This document shows positions 33,472 to 43,046 of a DNA stretch of 46,079 nt, piece after piece. Positions within the stretch are counted from its first letter, which is position 1. Every line of letters begins with the position of its first letter. The stretch spans positions 1-46,079 of the forward strand of contig VSOB01000022.1 in assembly GCA_009774625.1 (NCBI GenBank), written 5' to 3'. This stretch comes from Lachnospiraceae bacterium (lineage in GTDB: Bacteria > Bacillota > Clostridia > Lachnospirales > Lachnospiraceae). The position numbers were made by a program, and so were the translations under genes. The notes beneath the pieces are model-generated. The model did no database searches. It worked only from the letters and a program-made list of their open reading frames with translations, and was not told the DNA's origin.

Positions 33472-34488
33472 ATGAAGCAGAAGTTGATCAGTCTCCTGTT
33501 GGCGTCGGCTTTGGTAGTGTCTGTGCTGACTGGCTGTGGGAGCAAGGCGGAAAGCGGAGTCCAGAATGCACCCGGAGAAAAGGTGGTTTTGAATGAGGTG
33601 GCTCATTCCATTTTCTATGCGCCGATGTATGTGGCCATTGAAGAGGGGTATTTTGAAGAAGAAGGCATTGAGTTGGAACTGGTGACGGGATTTGGCGCGG
33701 ATAAAACCATGACTGCCGTCCTCTCTGATGAAGCCGACATCGGTTTTATGGGATCTGAAGCCTCCATTTACACATATCTGGGCGGAACAAGCGATCCTGT
33801 CGTTAATTTTGCCCAGCTTACGCAGCGTGCCGGCAACTTCCTTGTGTCACGGGAACCCATTGATGATTTTTCCTGGGATATGCTGAAAGGCAAAGATGTG
33901 CTGGGCGGCCGGGCAGGCGGTATGCCGGAAATGGTATTCGAATACATTTTGAAAAAACACAATATTGATCCTGCCGCTGATCTGTCTATTGACCAGAGTA
34001 TCGATTTCGGTTCCACTGCGGCGGCTTTCTCCGGCGGGCAGGGCGATTTCACAGTGGAATTTGAACCTCATGCCACCTCTCTGGAAGCTAAAGGCGATGG
34101 TTATGTAGTGGCTTCTCTCGGCACGGATTCCGGTTATGTCCCTTATACGGCTTTCAGCGCAAAAAGCAGTTATATCAAAGAAAATCCCGAGACCATCCAG
34201 GCATTCACCAACGCACTGCAGAAAGGTATGGATTATGTCAACAGTCACAGTCCGGAAGAGATCGCCAGAGTGATCCAGCCTCAGTTTGAAGAAACGGATC
34301 TGGAAACCATCACTACGATTGTTACCCGCTATGCTGAGCAGGATACCTGGGCAGACAATCTGATCTTCCGGCAGGATGCCTTCGACTTGCTGCAGAACAT
34401 TCTGGAAGAATCCGGCGAACTGGAAAAACGTGTTCCCTATGAAGATCTGGTAACAACAGAATTTGCAGAAAAAGCTGCAAAGCAATAA
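33472..34488 (+). CDS. NMT1/SsuA-type substrate-binding lipoprotein, orphan
   Basis: 338 residues. Signal peptide with lipobox LTGC (C22). The fold is NMT1/THI5-like: FYAPMYVAIEEGYFEEEGIELELV, then TMTAVLSDEADIGFMG. Such proteins bind sulfonates, nitrate-like anions or thiamine precursors and deliver them to an ABC permease. No permease or ATPase gene is beside it; the neighbours are on the other strand or unrelated, and a terminator follows. The ATG at 33472 is chosen because GGAGGAA precedes it. The substrate cannot be read from sequence. Confidence 0.85.
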   Translation: MKQKLISLLLASALVVSVLTGCGSKAESGVQNAPGEKVVLNEVAHSIFYAPMYVAIEEGYFEEEGIELELVTGFGADKTMTAVLSDEADIGFMGSEASIYTYLGGTSDPVVNFAQLTQRAGNFLVSREPIDDFSWDMLKGKDVLGGRAGGMPEMVFEYILKKHNIDPAADLSIDQSIDFGSTAAAFSGGQGDFTVEFEPHATSLEAKGDGYVVASLGTDSGYVPYTAFSAKSSYIKENPETIQAFTNALQKGMDYVNSHSPEEIARVIQPQFEETDLETITTIVTRYAEQDTWADNLIFRQDAFDLLQNILEESGELEKRVPYEDLVTTEFAEKAAKQ

Positions 34489-34550
34489 TTTCAATCATCA
34501 TACATTGCCGAAAGCATACTGCAAAACGTTTCCCAATCAGGTATACAGAA

Positions 34551-34590
34551 AATGCTGCAAAAATGGAATCCCACTTTTGCAGCATTTTTA
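34551..34590 (+). terminator. Terminator of the lipoprotein gene
   Basis: AATGCTGCAAAA (34551-34562) and TTTTGCAGCATT (34575-34586) pair perfectly and run into T residues. Confidence 0.85.
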
Positions 34591-34677
34591 TCTGTCGCTC
34601 ATTAAACAACCGATGGTTTTCTCTCAGATGCAATATCTGGAAACCTGTTCACAAGCTCATTTTCCCGTCCTGTTTTG

Positions 34678-36021
34678 TTAAAATGTCACAGGACCGCATT
34701 CCGTATTGATCACACAACTGCACCCGCCGATGCTGGTACCGCATATCTGTGTGGACGCCGGTGTGGACGCAGGATCTCTTGCAAGCTGTGTATTGTCGCA
34801 TCTCCGATCCCGCAGTTCCCGCAAAGGATTGGGTGCGATCTCATATCGATAATCGCAGCCCCGTCCTTCGATTCTCTGCACGATTGCACAATGGCTTGCC
34901 ACGCTGCATACATCCTGATTGACCACATCCTGATACCAGTAGAATTTGTCATCCGGCGGAAGCTGCAGAAGCGGCACCACATATTCCTTTTTCTGGGTGT
35001 TGCCTGTTGTGGTGCGGATGATCTCACGCACATAGTCCACATTGGAACGAAGCGCCAGAATCTGCGGAAAATCGCCGCAGGGGATCACTTCCATCCAGTC
35101 TTTGTTCTCATATTTCTGAAGCAGCTCTTTCGCCTTGTGCAGATGGGCAATCTCCTGTGTCAGGCACTGCTCCCAAATGCACCGAATCGACGGATCACAC
35201 TCGGTCAGCATACAGGAATAGTACAGATAGCATTCTGTATACTCATGCATCAGCAGATCTTCCAGCCAGGTAGCATTGGTATCCTTCAGGCTCTCATACT
35301 GGCTCACATGCTCTTCTTCGATCATGCCGATCTCCTGATACAGACGCCTTCCCAGATCAGATTTGTTATACAAAGACGCCACATTCATATAGTAGTTCAT
35401 AGTCTGCTGCTCGGCAGCCGTAATAATGCCGATATTCAGCTTGGTCTGTACGGTGGCTTCACAATTCTGAATATGATGGAAAATAGAATCTTTCGGATAT
35501 CTGTGCTCGGAAATCGTAGGACGGGCCGGCATGATCTCCGTATAGCCCCCTACCAGTTTTTCCGGGCAGACACCATATTCATAATCCAGCAGATTGGAAT
35601 ACCGATACAGATGGTCAAAGTCCTCCAGCAATGCAAAATTCAGCGCATTTTTAACATTACAGTCGCTTTCCTGCTTTGCCAGCACCGAGGTCAGATCCAC
35701 CGCCAACTGCTCATAACTGATGGTATGCTCCAGAATCGTTTCATTTTTCGGTTTCAGGCAACTGATTCTTTTTTGCTGCTGCTGTTCACTTCTGCGCACC
35801 AGAGCCAGCTCCCGCCGCAGATCATTGTTATCGCAATGTCTGGAAAAGTTTCTGGAAAACCACTGCGCTTCAAATTCCGTACCATTCATCAAAACAATAC
35901 GGCACTTTGTATAAGGATTCACTGTTTCTTTGTTATACGGGCAAGGATACATAGTATTCCAGTCCATAAACCATTTCTCAACCGGAATCGGTTTTTCATC
36001 AAATGGGTTAAATATCTGCAT
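34678..36021 (-). CDS. Ferritin-like diiron protein with Cys-rich tail
   Basis: 447 residues. Two ExxH motifs (MIEEEHVSQYE and TQEIAHLHKAKELL), each with a further Glu-containing helix (ALLEDFDHLYRYS; LMHEYTECYLYY), form the pattern of a ferritin-like diiron four-helix bundle in residues about 140-320. The C-terminal 40 residues carry several cysteines (RRCDNTQL, QICGTSIGGCSCVIN). Start ATG at 36021 after GGAGG; the upstream in-frame codons are not supported. Possible role in iron or peroxide handling, or coat-like function. No operon partner. Confidence 0.7.
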   Translation of the reverse strand: MQIFNPFDEKPIPVEKWFMDWNTMYPCPYNKETVNPYTKCRIVLMNGTEFEAQWFSRNFSRHCDNNDLRRELALVRRSEQQQQKRISCLKPKNETILEHTISYEQLAVDLTSVLAKQESDCNVKNALNFALLEDFDHLYRYSNLLDYEYGVCPEKLVGGYTEIMPARPTISEHRYPKDSIFHHIQNCEATVQTKLNIGIITAAEQQTMNYYMNVASLYNKSDLGRRLYQEIGMIEEEHVSQYESLKDTNATWLEDLLMHEYTECYLYYSCMLTECDPSIRCIWEQCLTQEIAHLHKAKELLQKYENKDWMEVIPCGDFPQILALRSNVDYVREIIRTTTGNTQKKEYVVPLLQLPPDDKFYWYQDVVNQDVCSVASHCAIVQRIEGRGCDYRYEIAPNPLRELRDRRCDNTQLARDPASTPASTQICGTSIGGCSCVINTECGPVTF

Positions 36022-36272
36022 AAATCCTCCAAAATTTTCTGTTTCTTTTACTTTATGCAGATTTTTTGATACATTGCTTTTCCCAGTTCTGCAATCCCAC
36101 GCCTGTCGGCTCTTTACCATCTATTCCGCTTCTTATTGATCTCAGGCCTTTTTCATAATATAATTCATCCATAGGAAGAAATACTTTTTCTGTTGGTTCA
36201 TGGATTATAACAGAATATTGGCTGTGATACAATCAGAACGATAAATCGAAAGTCAGGGGGGGAACTGAAACG

Positions 36273-36668
36273 ATGATAGAATTAAATGCGTTCAAAAAGC
36301 TGATGGCCGAAAATGATGACCGCCTTCCGCTTCTGACGCTTGATGAATTTTTCAGTGGAAATACGGCAGAAGATTCCATCGCGCCAAACCAATGGGAGGA
36401 AGGCCGTCCGCCCATTGCCGGAATATGGAATCTGATGCAAACTCTTGAGAAAACGCCAGGTGTGGCATGGATTCGTATTGAACTACACGACGATACGGAA
36501 ATTGCAGAATATGACGGGAAAAAGATATTGGTTCTTGCGGGAGAGTCAATCATAGTATGCACCTCTCTCCCGGCATCGGAATTAGAAACCCTCGCAAGAT
36601 GTGAATGGCTGTGTTCCGGATGGCTTTCATTGTTTTGCAATTGTATGGGACTGATAAAAAAGCAGTGA
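36273..36668 (+). CDS. Small unknown protein
   Basis: 131 residues from the ATG at 36273, with AGGGGGGGAA upstream. The sequence is acidic and soluble, without catalytic motif (MIELNAFKKLMAENDDRLP..., VAWIRIELHDDTEIAEYD). The last 30 residues contain three Cys. The pattern of a compact beta protein with a hydrophobic end is all I can state. A strong terminator follows at 36701, which supports it being expressed. Confidence 0.65.
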   Translation: MIELNAFKKLMAENDDRLPLLTLDEFFSGNTAEDSIAPNQWEEGRPPIAGIWNLMQTLEKTPGVAWIRIELHDDTEIAEYDGKKILVLAGESIIVCTSLPASELETLARCEWLCSGWLSLFCNCMGLIKKQ

Positions 36669-36700
36669 AAAATCCGCTCCTCTATAACTTCCTGTTTGCA

Positions 36701-36733
36701 GGGCAGTGATCCATAATGGATCACTGCCCTTTT
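36701..36733 (+). terminator. Strong intrinsic terminator
   Basis: GGGCAGTGATCCAT (36701-36714) and ATGGATCACTGCCC (36716-36729) are perfect arms, followed by TTTT. Confidence 0.85.
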
Positions 36734-36874
36734 GGCCATTTTAACAAAAACAGTGAAAATCTGTTTGCATTAACACAAAAGGTAAAAGTGCGGAAATGAC
36801 TGCAATTCCTCAAAGACAATAGAAAGCATGCTTATCAACCTTTCTGTTATCATGGATCATCCTGTAAACTTAGT

Positions 36875-38005
36875 TTACAGCGACTTCAAATCACCTGCAA
36901 TCTCTCTCAGTATATCCTCTACCTGCGGTGCGTATCCCAGCCGGTCAAAGGTCCCGTGGAAAATGCCTCCGTAACGGATATGACGGTTTTCCACACCGGC
37001 CTCTGTGAGTTTGCGGGACAGTGCTTCACAGCTTCCTCTCAGGAAATCATATTCTGCCGCCATCACCAGTGTTTTCGGAAGCCCGGAAAGGTCTGCCAGA
37101 ATAGGGCTTAAATAAGGCTGCTCCAAATCCACGCCCTCCGGCACATACCATCCGGCCGCTTCCACGGAGGTTTCCCCGATGATCCGGATCTGTGCCGCAA
37201 TCAGAGGATCCCGGCCCGGATTGTCATAGTCCTCTTCTTTCCAGTAATAAGCGCTTTCTATATTCTCTTTCATATGTACGCCCGGGTAGATCAATGCTTC
37301 ATAGGCAAGCCGGCCTTTGCCTTCCGCTTTGTCTTTTAATGCACAGGCCAATGTCAGGTTGCCTCCTGCAGAATCCCCTGACATACCGATCTTATCCTTT
37401 CCGATCCCCAGCTTCCCCGCATGGTCATACACCCACTTTAAGCTCTCATAGCAGGCATCGAAGCCTGCCGGGAACGGATGCTCCGGGCTCAGCGGATAGT
37501 CCACGGAAAATACCACCCCGCCGCACAGTTGTGCCAGCAGCTTACATTGATTTTCCACCGTTTCGATATCTCCGCCAAAATATCCGCCGCCATGGATAAA
37601 GATCAGACAGGGCCGGTTTTCCTCCGGCGATAATACTTCATACTGATACAGATAAAACGGCCTTCCGCCTGCAGACAGTTCATGACGTATCGTACGTATC
37701 CCTATGGAACGGTCACTGCTGATCCATCCGAACTGCGCCCGCAGCACGTCCAGTTTTTCCATATTCTCTGCCTGCTCCGGCCCCAGCAGATGGGTTTCAT
37801 TGGCCCATAGCTGCGGATCCAGCTCTTTTCTGCGCAGGGCAAAATCTTCCCTTGTCACATGGGCCGCCGCCGCACTTCTGGGGTCCGCCTGTCCCGGTAT
37901 CCGGTCCTCACAGTTACGTACCTCAATTTCCAGCCCGTCCACTTCTGTTTTTTCTGCGTTTTCCTTCAGACTGTTTAACAGTCCTGCATATTCTTCTGCT
38001 CCCAT
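36875..38005 (-). CDS. Alpha/beta hydrolase, hormone-sensitive-lipase type esterase
   Basis: 376 residues. The oxyanion motif HGGGYFGGD and the nucleophile elbow GDSAGGN are those of the HSL/GDXG esterase family; the acid is likely in a later AAEYDFL, and the His in HGTFDRLG. Residues about 1-110 form a cap domain. No signal peptide is seen, so it is cytosolic. It probably hydrolyses short acyl esters. Start ATG at 38005 with AGGAG. A 108-bp tandem repeat separates it from the response regulator upstream. Confidence 0.9.
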   Translation of the reverse strand: MGAEEYAGLLNSLKENAEKTEVDGLEIEVRNCEDRIPGQADPRSAAAAHVTREDFALRRKELDPQLWANETHLLGPEQAENMEKLDVLRAQFGWISSDRSIGIRTIRHELSAGGRPFYLYQYEVLSPEENRPCLIFIHGGGYFGGDIETVENQCKLLAQLCGGVVFSVDYPLSPEHPFPAGFDACYESLKWVYDHAGKLGIGKDKIGMSGDSAGGNLTLACALKDKAEGKGRLAYEALIYPGVHMKENIESAYYWKEEDYDNPGRDPLIAAQIRIIGETSVEAAGWYVPEGVDLEQPYLSPILADLSGLPKTLVMAAEYDFLRGSCEALSRKLTEAGVENRHIRYGGIFHGTFDRLGYAPQVEDILREIAGDLKSL

Positions 38006-38016
38006 TTTTTTCTCCT

Positions 38017-38235
38017 ATTCCAGTTCCGCAGTTCCCCTCCTGGCACGGCTTTTCCGGAAATCTTACCGGCCTCCTGTCGTGTCCGCTAATCTTTCCACAC
38101 GCCATCCGGGTATCTGCTGGTTTTTTGATTCCAGTTCCGCAGTTCCCCTCCTGGCGCGGCTTTTCCGGAAATCTTACCGGCCTCCTGTCGTGTCCGCTAA
38201 TCTTTCCACACGCCATCCGGGTATCTGCTGGTTTT
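38017..38235. repeat. 108-bp tandem duplication between two genes
   Basis: 38017-38124 and 38128-38235 are the same 108 bases with one clear difference (GGCACGGC versus GGCGCGGC), at a period of 111. The right-hand copy begins at the stop codon of the response regulator, and the left copy runs almost to the ribosome site of the hydrolase gene. One copy was probably the original spacer, doubled recently. Confidence 0.9.
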
Positions 38236-39523
38236 ATTTCTGAGATTCCCGCCGTACCTGGCCAATGGTCTTTCCTGCATATTTTTTGAATACCCGGCAC
38301 AGGTATGCCGCATTGGGGTAGCCGGTCCGGTCCGCGATCTGCTTCAGCGACAGCTTTGTGGTGGCCGCCAGTTTGGCTGCCTCCACGATCCGCAGGCCGG
38401 TCAGGTATTCCACAAAGGTGATGCCCAGCTCCTGACTGATGATGCGGCTTAAATAAAACGGGCTGATTCCGATGGCCTCCGCCACATTGTCCAGAGCGAT
38501 GTCCCTGACAAAATTTTGTTCCATATAGCGGATGGCTTCCTCCACATAGGCGGAAACGCCGCCGTCCCTGCTCAGGCACAGGATCCTCCCCAACTGCTCC
38601 TGCCAGCATTCCAGGCCGCAGCGGCTTTCCCCGGCCTTTTCATCCGGCGGCTGGTCATACAGCTCTTCCAGGCTTTCCTGATAGGAAAGCGGAAGCTCCT
38701 CCAGCTTTTCATAAAAGCCGCCGATGCCTGCCCGAAAGCGCATCCCATACTCCCGGCTTAGCTCTTCCACTGCCAGATAGACCAGATCCCTCGCCCATTC
38801 TGCTGTATTTTCATCCTCCGAAGGTGTATTCTGCGCCAGCAGGATCAGCACAATGCCATGTTCCGTTGCATTGACGATGCAGTTGCACAAGCCTTCCAGC
38901 GCCCGGTGTACCGTCTCATTCCAGGCGTTTTTCTCTGGCAGTGTTCCGCTCTCCTCAAATCCCAGCGGAAGGATGGTGGCAAGGGCCGCGCCGCAGAAAC
39001 GGATGGCATGCATATCACAGTACATCTGCATACTGCTTCTGGATGGTTCCTTCATCAGTATCGAATATATCATATCACTTTCCAGCACGGAATGCATGCC
39101 CATTAACAGTGAATGCATCTGATTTCTGGAAGCCATGTCCTCCCGTTCCCTTTCGATGCTGTCACACACCTGCCTTATGGTATTGAGAAAATTTTCTTTT
39201 TTGTCCGGCTTCAGCAGGTAGGCATCCACTTTCAGATCCAATGCCTGCTTTACATAGTCAAACTCATCATAAGCCGTGTTGATAATAAACCTGGTCTTAA
39301 CCTTTCTCTCATGCAGCAGTTGAATCGCCTGGATTCCGTTCATCCCCGGCATATTCACATCCACAATGGCAATGTCCGGCGAAAGCTGCTCCACACTGTG
39401 GACCAGCTCATATCCGTCATTGACAATCGCTGCAATCTCGATGTCGGGAAATTCCCGTCTGGTAAACAGCTCCAGCCGCTTACATGCCGCTTTTTCATCG
39501 TCTGCTATAATCAGTGTATACAT
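38234..39523 (-). CDS. AraC-type response regulator, YesN class
   Basis: 429 residues. Receiver domain 1-120 with the phospho-acceptor D55 (IAIVDVNMPGMNG) and the acidic pocket at ADDE. A middle region of unassigned helices follows. The C-terminal 100 residues hold two AraC helix-turn-helix units (LDNVAEAIGISPFYLSRII; LSLKQIADRTGYPNAAYLCRVF). It starts three bases after the kinase stop (AAAGGAG before the ATG), so the two are coupled. It probably activates the sugar transporter genes upstream in the locus. Confidence 0.92.
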   Translation of the reverse strand: MYTLIIADDEKAACKRLELFTRREFPDIEIAAIVNDGYELVHSVEQLSPDIAIVDVNMPGMNGIQAIQLLHERKVKTRFIINTAYDEFDYVKQALDLKVDAYLLKPDKKENFLNTIRQVCDSIEREREDMASRNQMHSLLMGMHSVLESDMIYSILMKEPSRSSMQMYCDMHAIRFCGAALATILPLGFEESGTLPEKNAWNETVHRALEGLCNCIVNATEHGIVLILLAQNTPSEDENTAEWARDLVYLAVEELSREYGMRFRAGIGGFYEKLEELPLSYQESLEELYDQPPDEKAGESRCGLECWQEQLGRILCLSRDGGVSAYVEEAIRYMEQNFVRDIALDNVAEAIGISPFYLSRIISQELGITFVEYLTGLRIVEAAKLAATTKLSLKQIADRTGYPNAAYLCRVFKKYAGKTIGQVRRESQK

Positions 39524-39525
39524 AC

Positions 39526-41025
39526 CTACTCTCCTTTACAGACGTTCTGCCGGGGCACCACGATATGCAGTACTGTCTTTCCCTGGCAGCTATCCACCCA
39601 AAACCGTATCTGGCCCTTGTAAAACAGCTTCAGCCGCATATAAATATTACGGATTCCCACATGAGTGTCCCGCTCATGCTCAAATATGCCGCTCCGGATT
39701 TTCTCCAGATATTCCTCCGGGAAGCCGCAGCCGTTGTCCTCGATCTCCATGACTGTGCAGTTGCCCTCCGCCCTGGTCCGGATGATGATCTTCCCGCCGC
39801 TGCGCATATGATACAGCCCGTGTTTCAGTGCGTTTTCCACAAGGGGCTGCAGGATCATACAGGGCATTTTCTGCCCGCCGCACTGCTCATCAATTTCAAA
39901 TACAAAGGCAAACCGTTCCTCAAACCGGCATTTCTGAATATAAATATAGTCTTTTACATTTTCCAGCTCTTCCTTCAGAGAAACCGTTTTGGTCAGACGA
40001 TCCAGATTGTACCGCAGATATTCCGCCGTAATGTCAATCAGCATTCTCGTCTGCTCCGCATCCTCTATCACTGCTGAATTGGAAATCATATTCAATGTAT
40101 TAAACAGAAAATGGGGATTGATTCTTGACTGCAGCAAATCCATCTGGCTGCTCTGCAGCTCATTTTTCAGCCGCAGATTGTCGATCTCCATTTCCCGGAT
40201 CTGTTCCCGGATCTGGCTGTCCTGCTCCAACTGCTCCACCTGCTCCTGTATGATATCCAGCAGCTCATTGATGGTATCCGCCAGAATCAACAGTTCGTCA
40301 TGGGATCTCAGCTCCAGACGTTCTGTATGGTAGAGGTTCCCTTTCACACATTCCACAAACTGGGTCAGCTGCCTGAGACTTTCTGAAATGTTCCGTATGA
40401 TTTTCAGATTGTGGCGCAGATAAATGATCAGTCCCAGCAAAAGAAGGCCGATCTGCAGTAAACTGATGCTCCGGCTCAGCTTTACCATCTCCTGCTCCCT
40501 TTTCTGGGAAACAGTCAGCTCCAGGGAATAAATTTCCTTAAAGCTGGTATTGATATAGTCCATCACCTCCTGAGCCGCCCGGTACTGTTGATCGATTTCC
40601 TCATTGCTGACTCTGCCCGGATTGTCGGACAGGTAGCTTTCCAGCAGTCTCATCAGTGCGTCGCATTCTTCCAGATAGGTTTCCGTCATACAGGTCAGAT
40701 CTTTTTTGGCGCGGGAATACTCCCGCTCCACCTGACGATTGACCACATCGATCTGACGCCGTATGTTTTCTCTCTCAGAGGCATAGCTTTCCACACTGCT
40801 TTCCCGCAGATACAGGTAGGCATCATTGATTACCATATTGGAGGTTTCGATTTCCACATACAGTTGATTCAGCTCCAGCAGTTCATTCAGTGTGCTCCGA
40901 TACCCCCTGGACAGCATCCAGTTCCCGATGGTGGCTGCCGCAAACATAATGATCACACAACAGAAAATCACATAATAGCCTTTCTGGTATTCGACGCTGA
41001 TGGATTTTTTCCGATCTCTATTCAT
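39526..41025 (-). CDS. Sensor histidine kinase, LytS/YesM class
   Basis: 499 residues. Two membrane segments (about 17-38 and 185-205) enclose an extracytoplasmic domain of about 150 residues. The kinase half has the LytS/YesM phospho-acceptor motif NPHFLFNTLNM and the ATP-binding motifs LVENALKHG and IEDNGCGFP. It overlaps the preceding binding-protein gene by eight bases. The likely ligand input is that binding protein. It phosphorylates the response regulator downstream. Confidence 0.92.
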   Translation of the reverse strand: MNRDRKKSISVEYQKGYYVIFCCVIIMFAAATIGNWMLSRGYRSTLNELLELNQLYVEIETSNMVINDAYLYLRESSVESYASERENIRRQIDVVNRQVEREYSRAKKDLTCMTETYLEECDALMRLLESYLSDNPGRVSNEEIDQQYRAAQEVMDYINTSFKEIYSLELTVSQKREQEMVKLSRSISLLQIGLLLLGLIIYLRHNLKIIRNISESLRQLTQFVECVKGNLYHTERLELRSHDELLILADTINELLDIIQEQVEQLEQDSQIREQIREMEIDNLRLKNELQSSQMDLLQSRINPHFLFNTLNMISNSAVIEDAEQTRMLIDITAEYLRYNLDRLTKTVSLKEELENVKDYIYIQKCRFEERFAFVFEIDEQCGGQKMPCMILQPLVENALKHGLYHMRSGGKIIIRTRAEGNCTVMEIEDNGCGFPEEYLEKIRSGIFEHERDTHVGIRNIYMRLKLFYKGQIRFWVDSCQGKTVLHIVVPRQNVCKGE

Positions 41026-41980
41026 AGTCTGCGGCCTCCGGGCTTTCCTCCGTGATCCAGTCCACATCTGTCAGGATTTTCCGGTCCCATACACCTCCGG
41101 ATTCTATATACTGCCGTATCTCCCTTACTGCGATCTGCCCCATCATCTCCTGCTGCTGTTTCATCACTCCTTCAAACGCTCCGGAACACAGTCCCTGGAG
41201 CGTTTCCTCCGACAGATCAAATACCATAATATGCTCATATTTTCTGTTCTGCCTGGTCAGTCGGGGCCCCAGCGCCTGACCGGATGTGCCTTCCACGCAC
41301 ACCAGCGTATCCACTTCCGGATACGCTTTGAGGATGGCGTGATATTTTTCTATGACCCGAAGTCCATCGTACTGATTGTACTCCACACAGGCCACCTGCA
41401 AATCCGGATATGCCGCAAGCACATTGCACATTCCGTCATAGCGCTCTTCCAGATTCGGATAATTCTCCGCGCCGGACAGTACGGCGATCGTTCCCTCTCC
41501 GCCCGTGATTTCCGCCACGGCCTCTCCCATTTTCTTTCCTGCGGCATAATTGTCTGTACCCACATAGAGATGGTCAAAACCGCCATCCACATCCGTATCG
41601 ATCAGGACAATCAGAATGCCCTGCCGCTGTGCTTTCCGCAGAGCCTCCAGATACTTTTCGTCCTCTATTCCCTGCACGATCAGGGCATCCACCTTTGCCG
41701 CTGTTTCCTGACGGATCAGCTCTGTCATCTGTGGAATATCATAATTCATACGGGGCAGTACGATTTTTACATCCACACCGTACTCCGCTCCGCCTGCAAC
41801 GATCCCTTCCCGCGTCTTTGTCCAGTATCCATAATCGTCATGGGGCAGCACTGCCGTAACCCGGATCCAGTCCGCGCCGCCGGTATCTGTTTTCCCCCGC
41901 CAAAACCAGAACACTCCTGCTCCCATTGCGGACAGTCCTATCAGAGCCGCCGCAAGCCAACACCACAGCTTTCTTTTCAT
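41018..41980 (-). CDS. Membrane-anchored sugar-binding protein, XylFII-like sensor subunit
   Basis: 320 residues. An N-terminal membrane anchor (LWCWLAAALIGLSAMGAGVFWFW) without lipobox, then a periplasmic-binding-protein fold (VDALIVQGIEDEKYL, DTDVDGGFDHLYVGTDN, CVEGTSGQALGPRL). It sits between the permease and the kinase genes and overlaps the latter. In Clostridium beijerinckii a XylFII-LytS pair senses xylose through such a protein beside the XylFGH transporter; the same layout here makes a sensor subunit more likely than a second transport receptor. Start ATG at 41980. Confidence 0.8.
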   Translation of the reverse strand: MKRKLWCWLAAALIGLSAMGAGVFWFWRGKTDTGGADWIRVTAVLPHDDYGYWTKTREGIVAGGAEYGVDVKIVLPRMNYDIPQMTELIRQETAAKVDALIVQGIEDEKYLEALRKAQRQGILIVLIDTDVDGGFDHLYVGTDNYAAGKKMGEAVAEITGGEGTIAVLSGAENYPNLEERYDGMCNVLAAYPDLQVACVEYNQYDGLRVIEKYHAILKAYPEVDTLVCVEGTSGQALGPRLTRQNRKYEHIMVFDLSEETLQGLCSGAFEGVMKQQQEMMGQIAVREIRQYIESGGVWDRKILTDVDWITEESPEAADYE

Positions 41981-42044
41981 ACATCGATTGCCCCTTTTTT
42001 GTCCATTATAGGATTTCCGGGATACAGGTGTCAAAATTCACCTG

Positions 42045-43046
42045 TCAGTTCTTTCCTGCATATTTCCTAACGTCGATGGCTACTGCAATAATGATAATCA
42101 GGCCCTTTACCACAAACTGCCAGTAAGAACTCAGACCGATAAAGGTCAGGCCGTAATTGATGATATTAAAAATCAGCACACCGGCGATCACTCCGGGCAC
42201 CGAACCGATTCCGCCGCCTGCGGAGCATCCGCCCACGATACAGGAAGCGATAGCATCCAGTTCGTAGCTCAGACCATAGGAACTGGTGGCACTGCCGGTC
42301 CTTGCCGCTTCCAGACAGCCTGCAAACCCATACAGGGCGCCAGCCAGCATATAAGTAATCATCAGAATCTTGAATACATTAATCCCAGAAACTTTGGCCG
42401 CATTGGCATTGCCGCCCACCGCGAAAATTTCACGTCCCAGACAGGTCCTTGTCTGGATGATCCACACAATCGCACACAGCGCCAGTGCAATAATGACAAG
42501 GATGGGAATGCCCATGATCTGTCCCGTGCCCAGATTGCCGAAGGCTTCCCGATAGCCTCCCAGAGGCTGGGAATTGTTGGGCGCTTTATTGAAGTATAGA
42601 CAGTTCACGCCATATGCAATCATCTGCATACCCAAAGTGGCCAGAAATGCCGGAACCTTCAGCTTTGCCACCGCATAGCCATTGCAGGCGCCCACCAGAA
42701 GTCCCACCAGTACAGAAGCCAGCACCGGAACGATCACCGGCAGTTCTCTCATCTCAGGCCAGAATTTATTGGCATAGGCAGCCTGCTGTGCCAGTGAACC
42801 GGACACCACTGCCGCAAGGCCTACCACACGTCCGCCTGACAGGTCGGCGGAACCGGATACGATAATAAACATACATCCCAGCGCCACCAGCATCCTGGTG
42901 GAACTCTGTGTCAGGATATCCCGGAACACACGGATGGAAATAAATTTCGGTGAAATAATCGCAATGATAATCACAATCAGCAGCATTATCAGGTACAGGG
43001 CATAATTCATCATAAAATCTTTGATTTTACTGTTTTTCAGTTGCAT
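42045..43046 (-). CDS. mglC: Sugar ABC transporter permease
   Basis: 333 residues with about eight to ten membrane segments and the RbsC/MglC signature GCMFIIVSGSADLSGGRVVGLA (first half) and the C-terminal AGVLIFNIINYGLTF. The start at 43046 overlaps the ATPase gene by 20 bases and has GGGAGAG ahead. It forms the membrane pore for a simple sugar. The mgl name follows the MglB-like receptor. Confidence 0.88.
   Translation of the reverse strand: MQLKNSKIKDFMMNYALYLIMLLIVIIIAIISPKFISIRVFRDILTQSSTRMLVALGCMFIIVSGSADLSGGRVVGLAAVVSGSLAQQAAYANKFWPEMRELPVIVPVLASVLVGLLVGACNGYAVAKLKVPAFLATLGMQMIAYGVNCLYFNKAPNNSQPLGGYREAFGNLGTGQIMGIPILVIIALALCAIVWIIQTRTCLGREIFAVGGNANAAKVSGINVFKILMITYMLAGALYGFAGCLEAARTGSATSSYGLSYELDAIASCIVGGCSAGGGIGSVPGVIAGVLIFNIINYGLTFIGLSSYWQFVVKGLIIIIAVAIDVRKYAGKN

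Noticed and set aside
34675..36069. Long plus-strand frame opposite the ferritin-like gene
   Set aside because: Antisense of a better supported gene: no start site, and a composition typical of a shadow frame.
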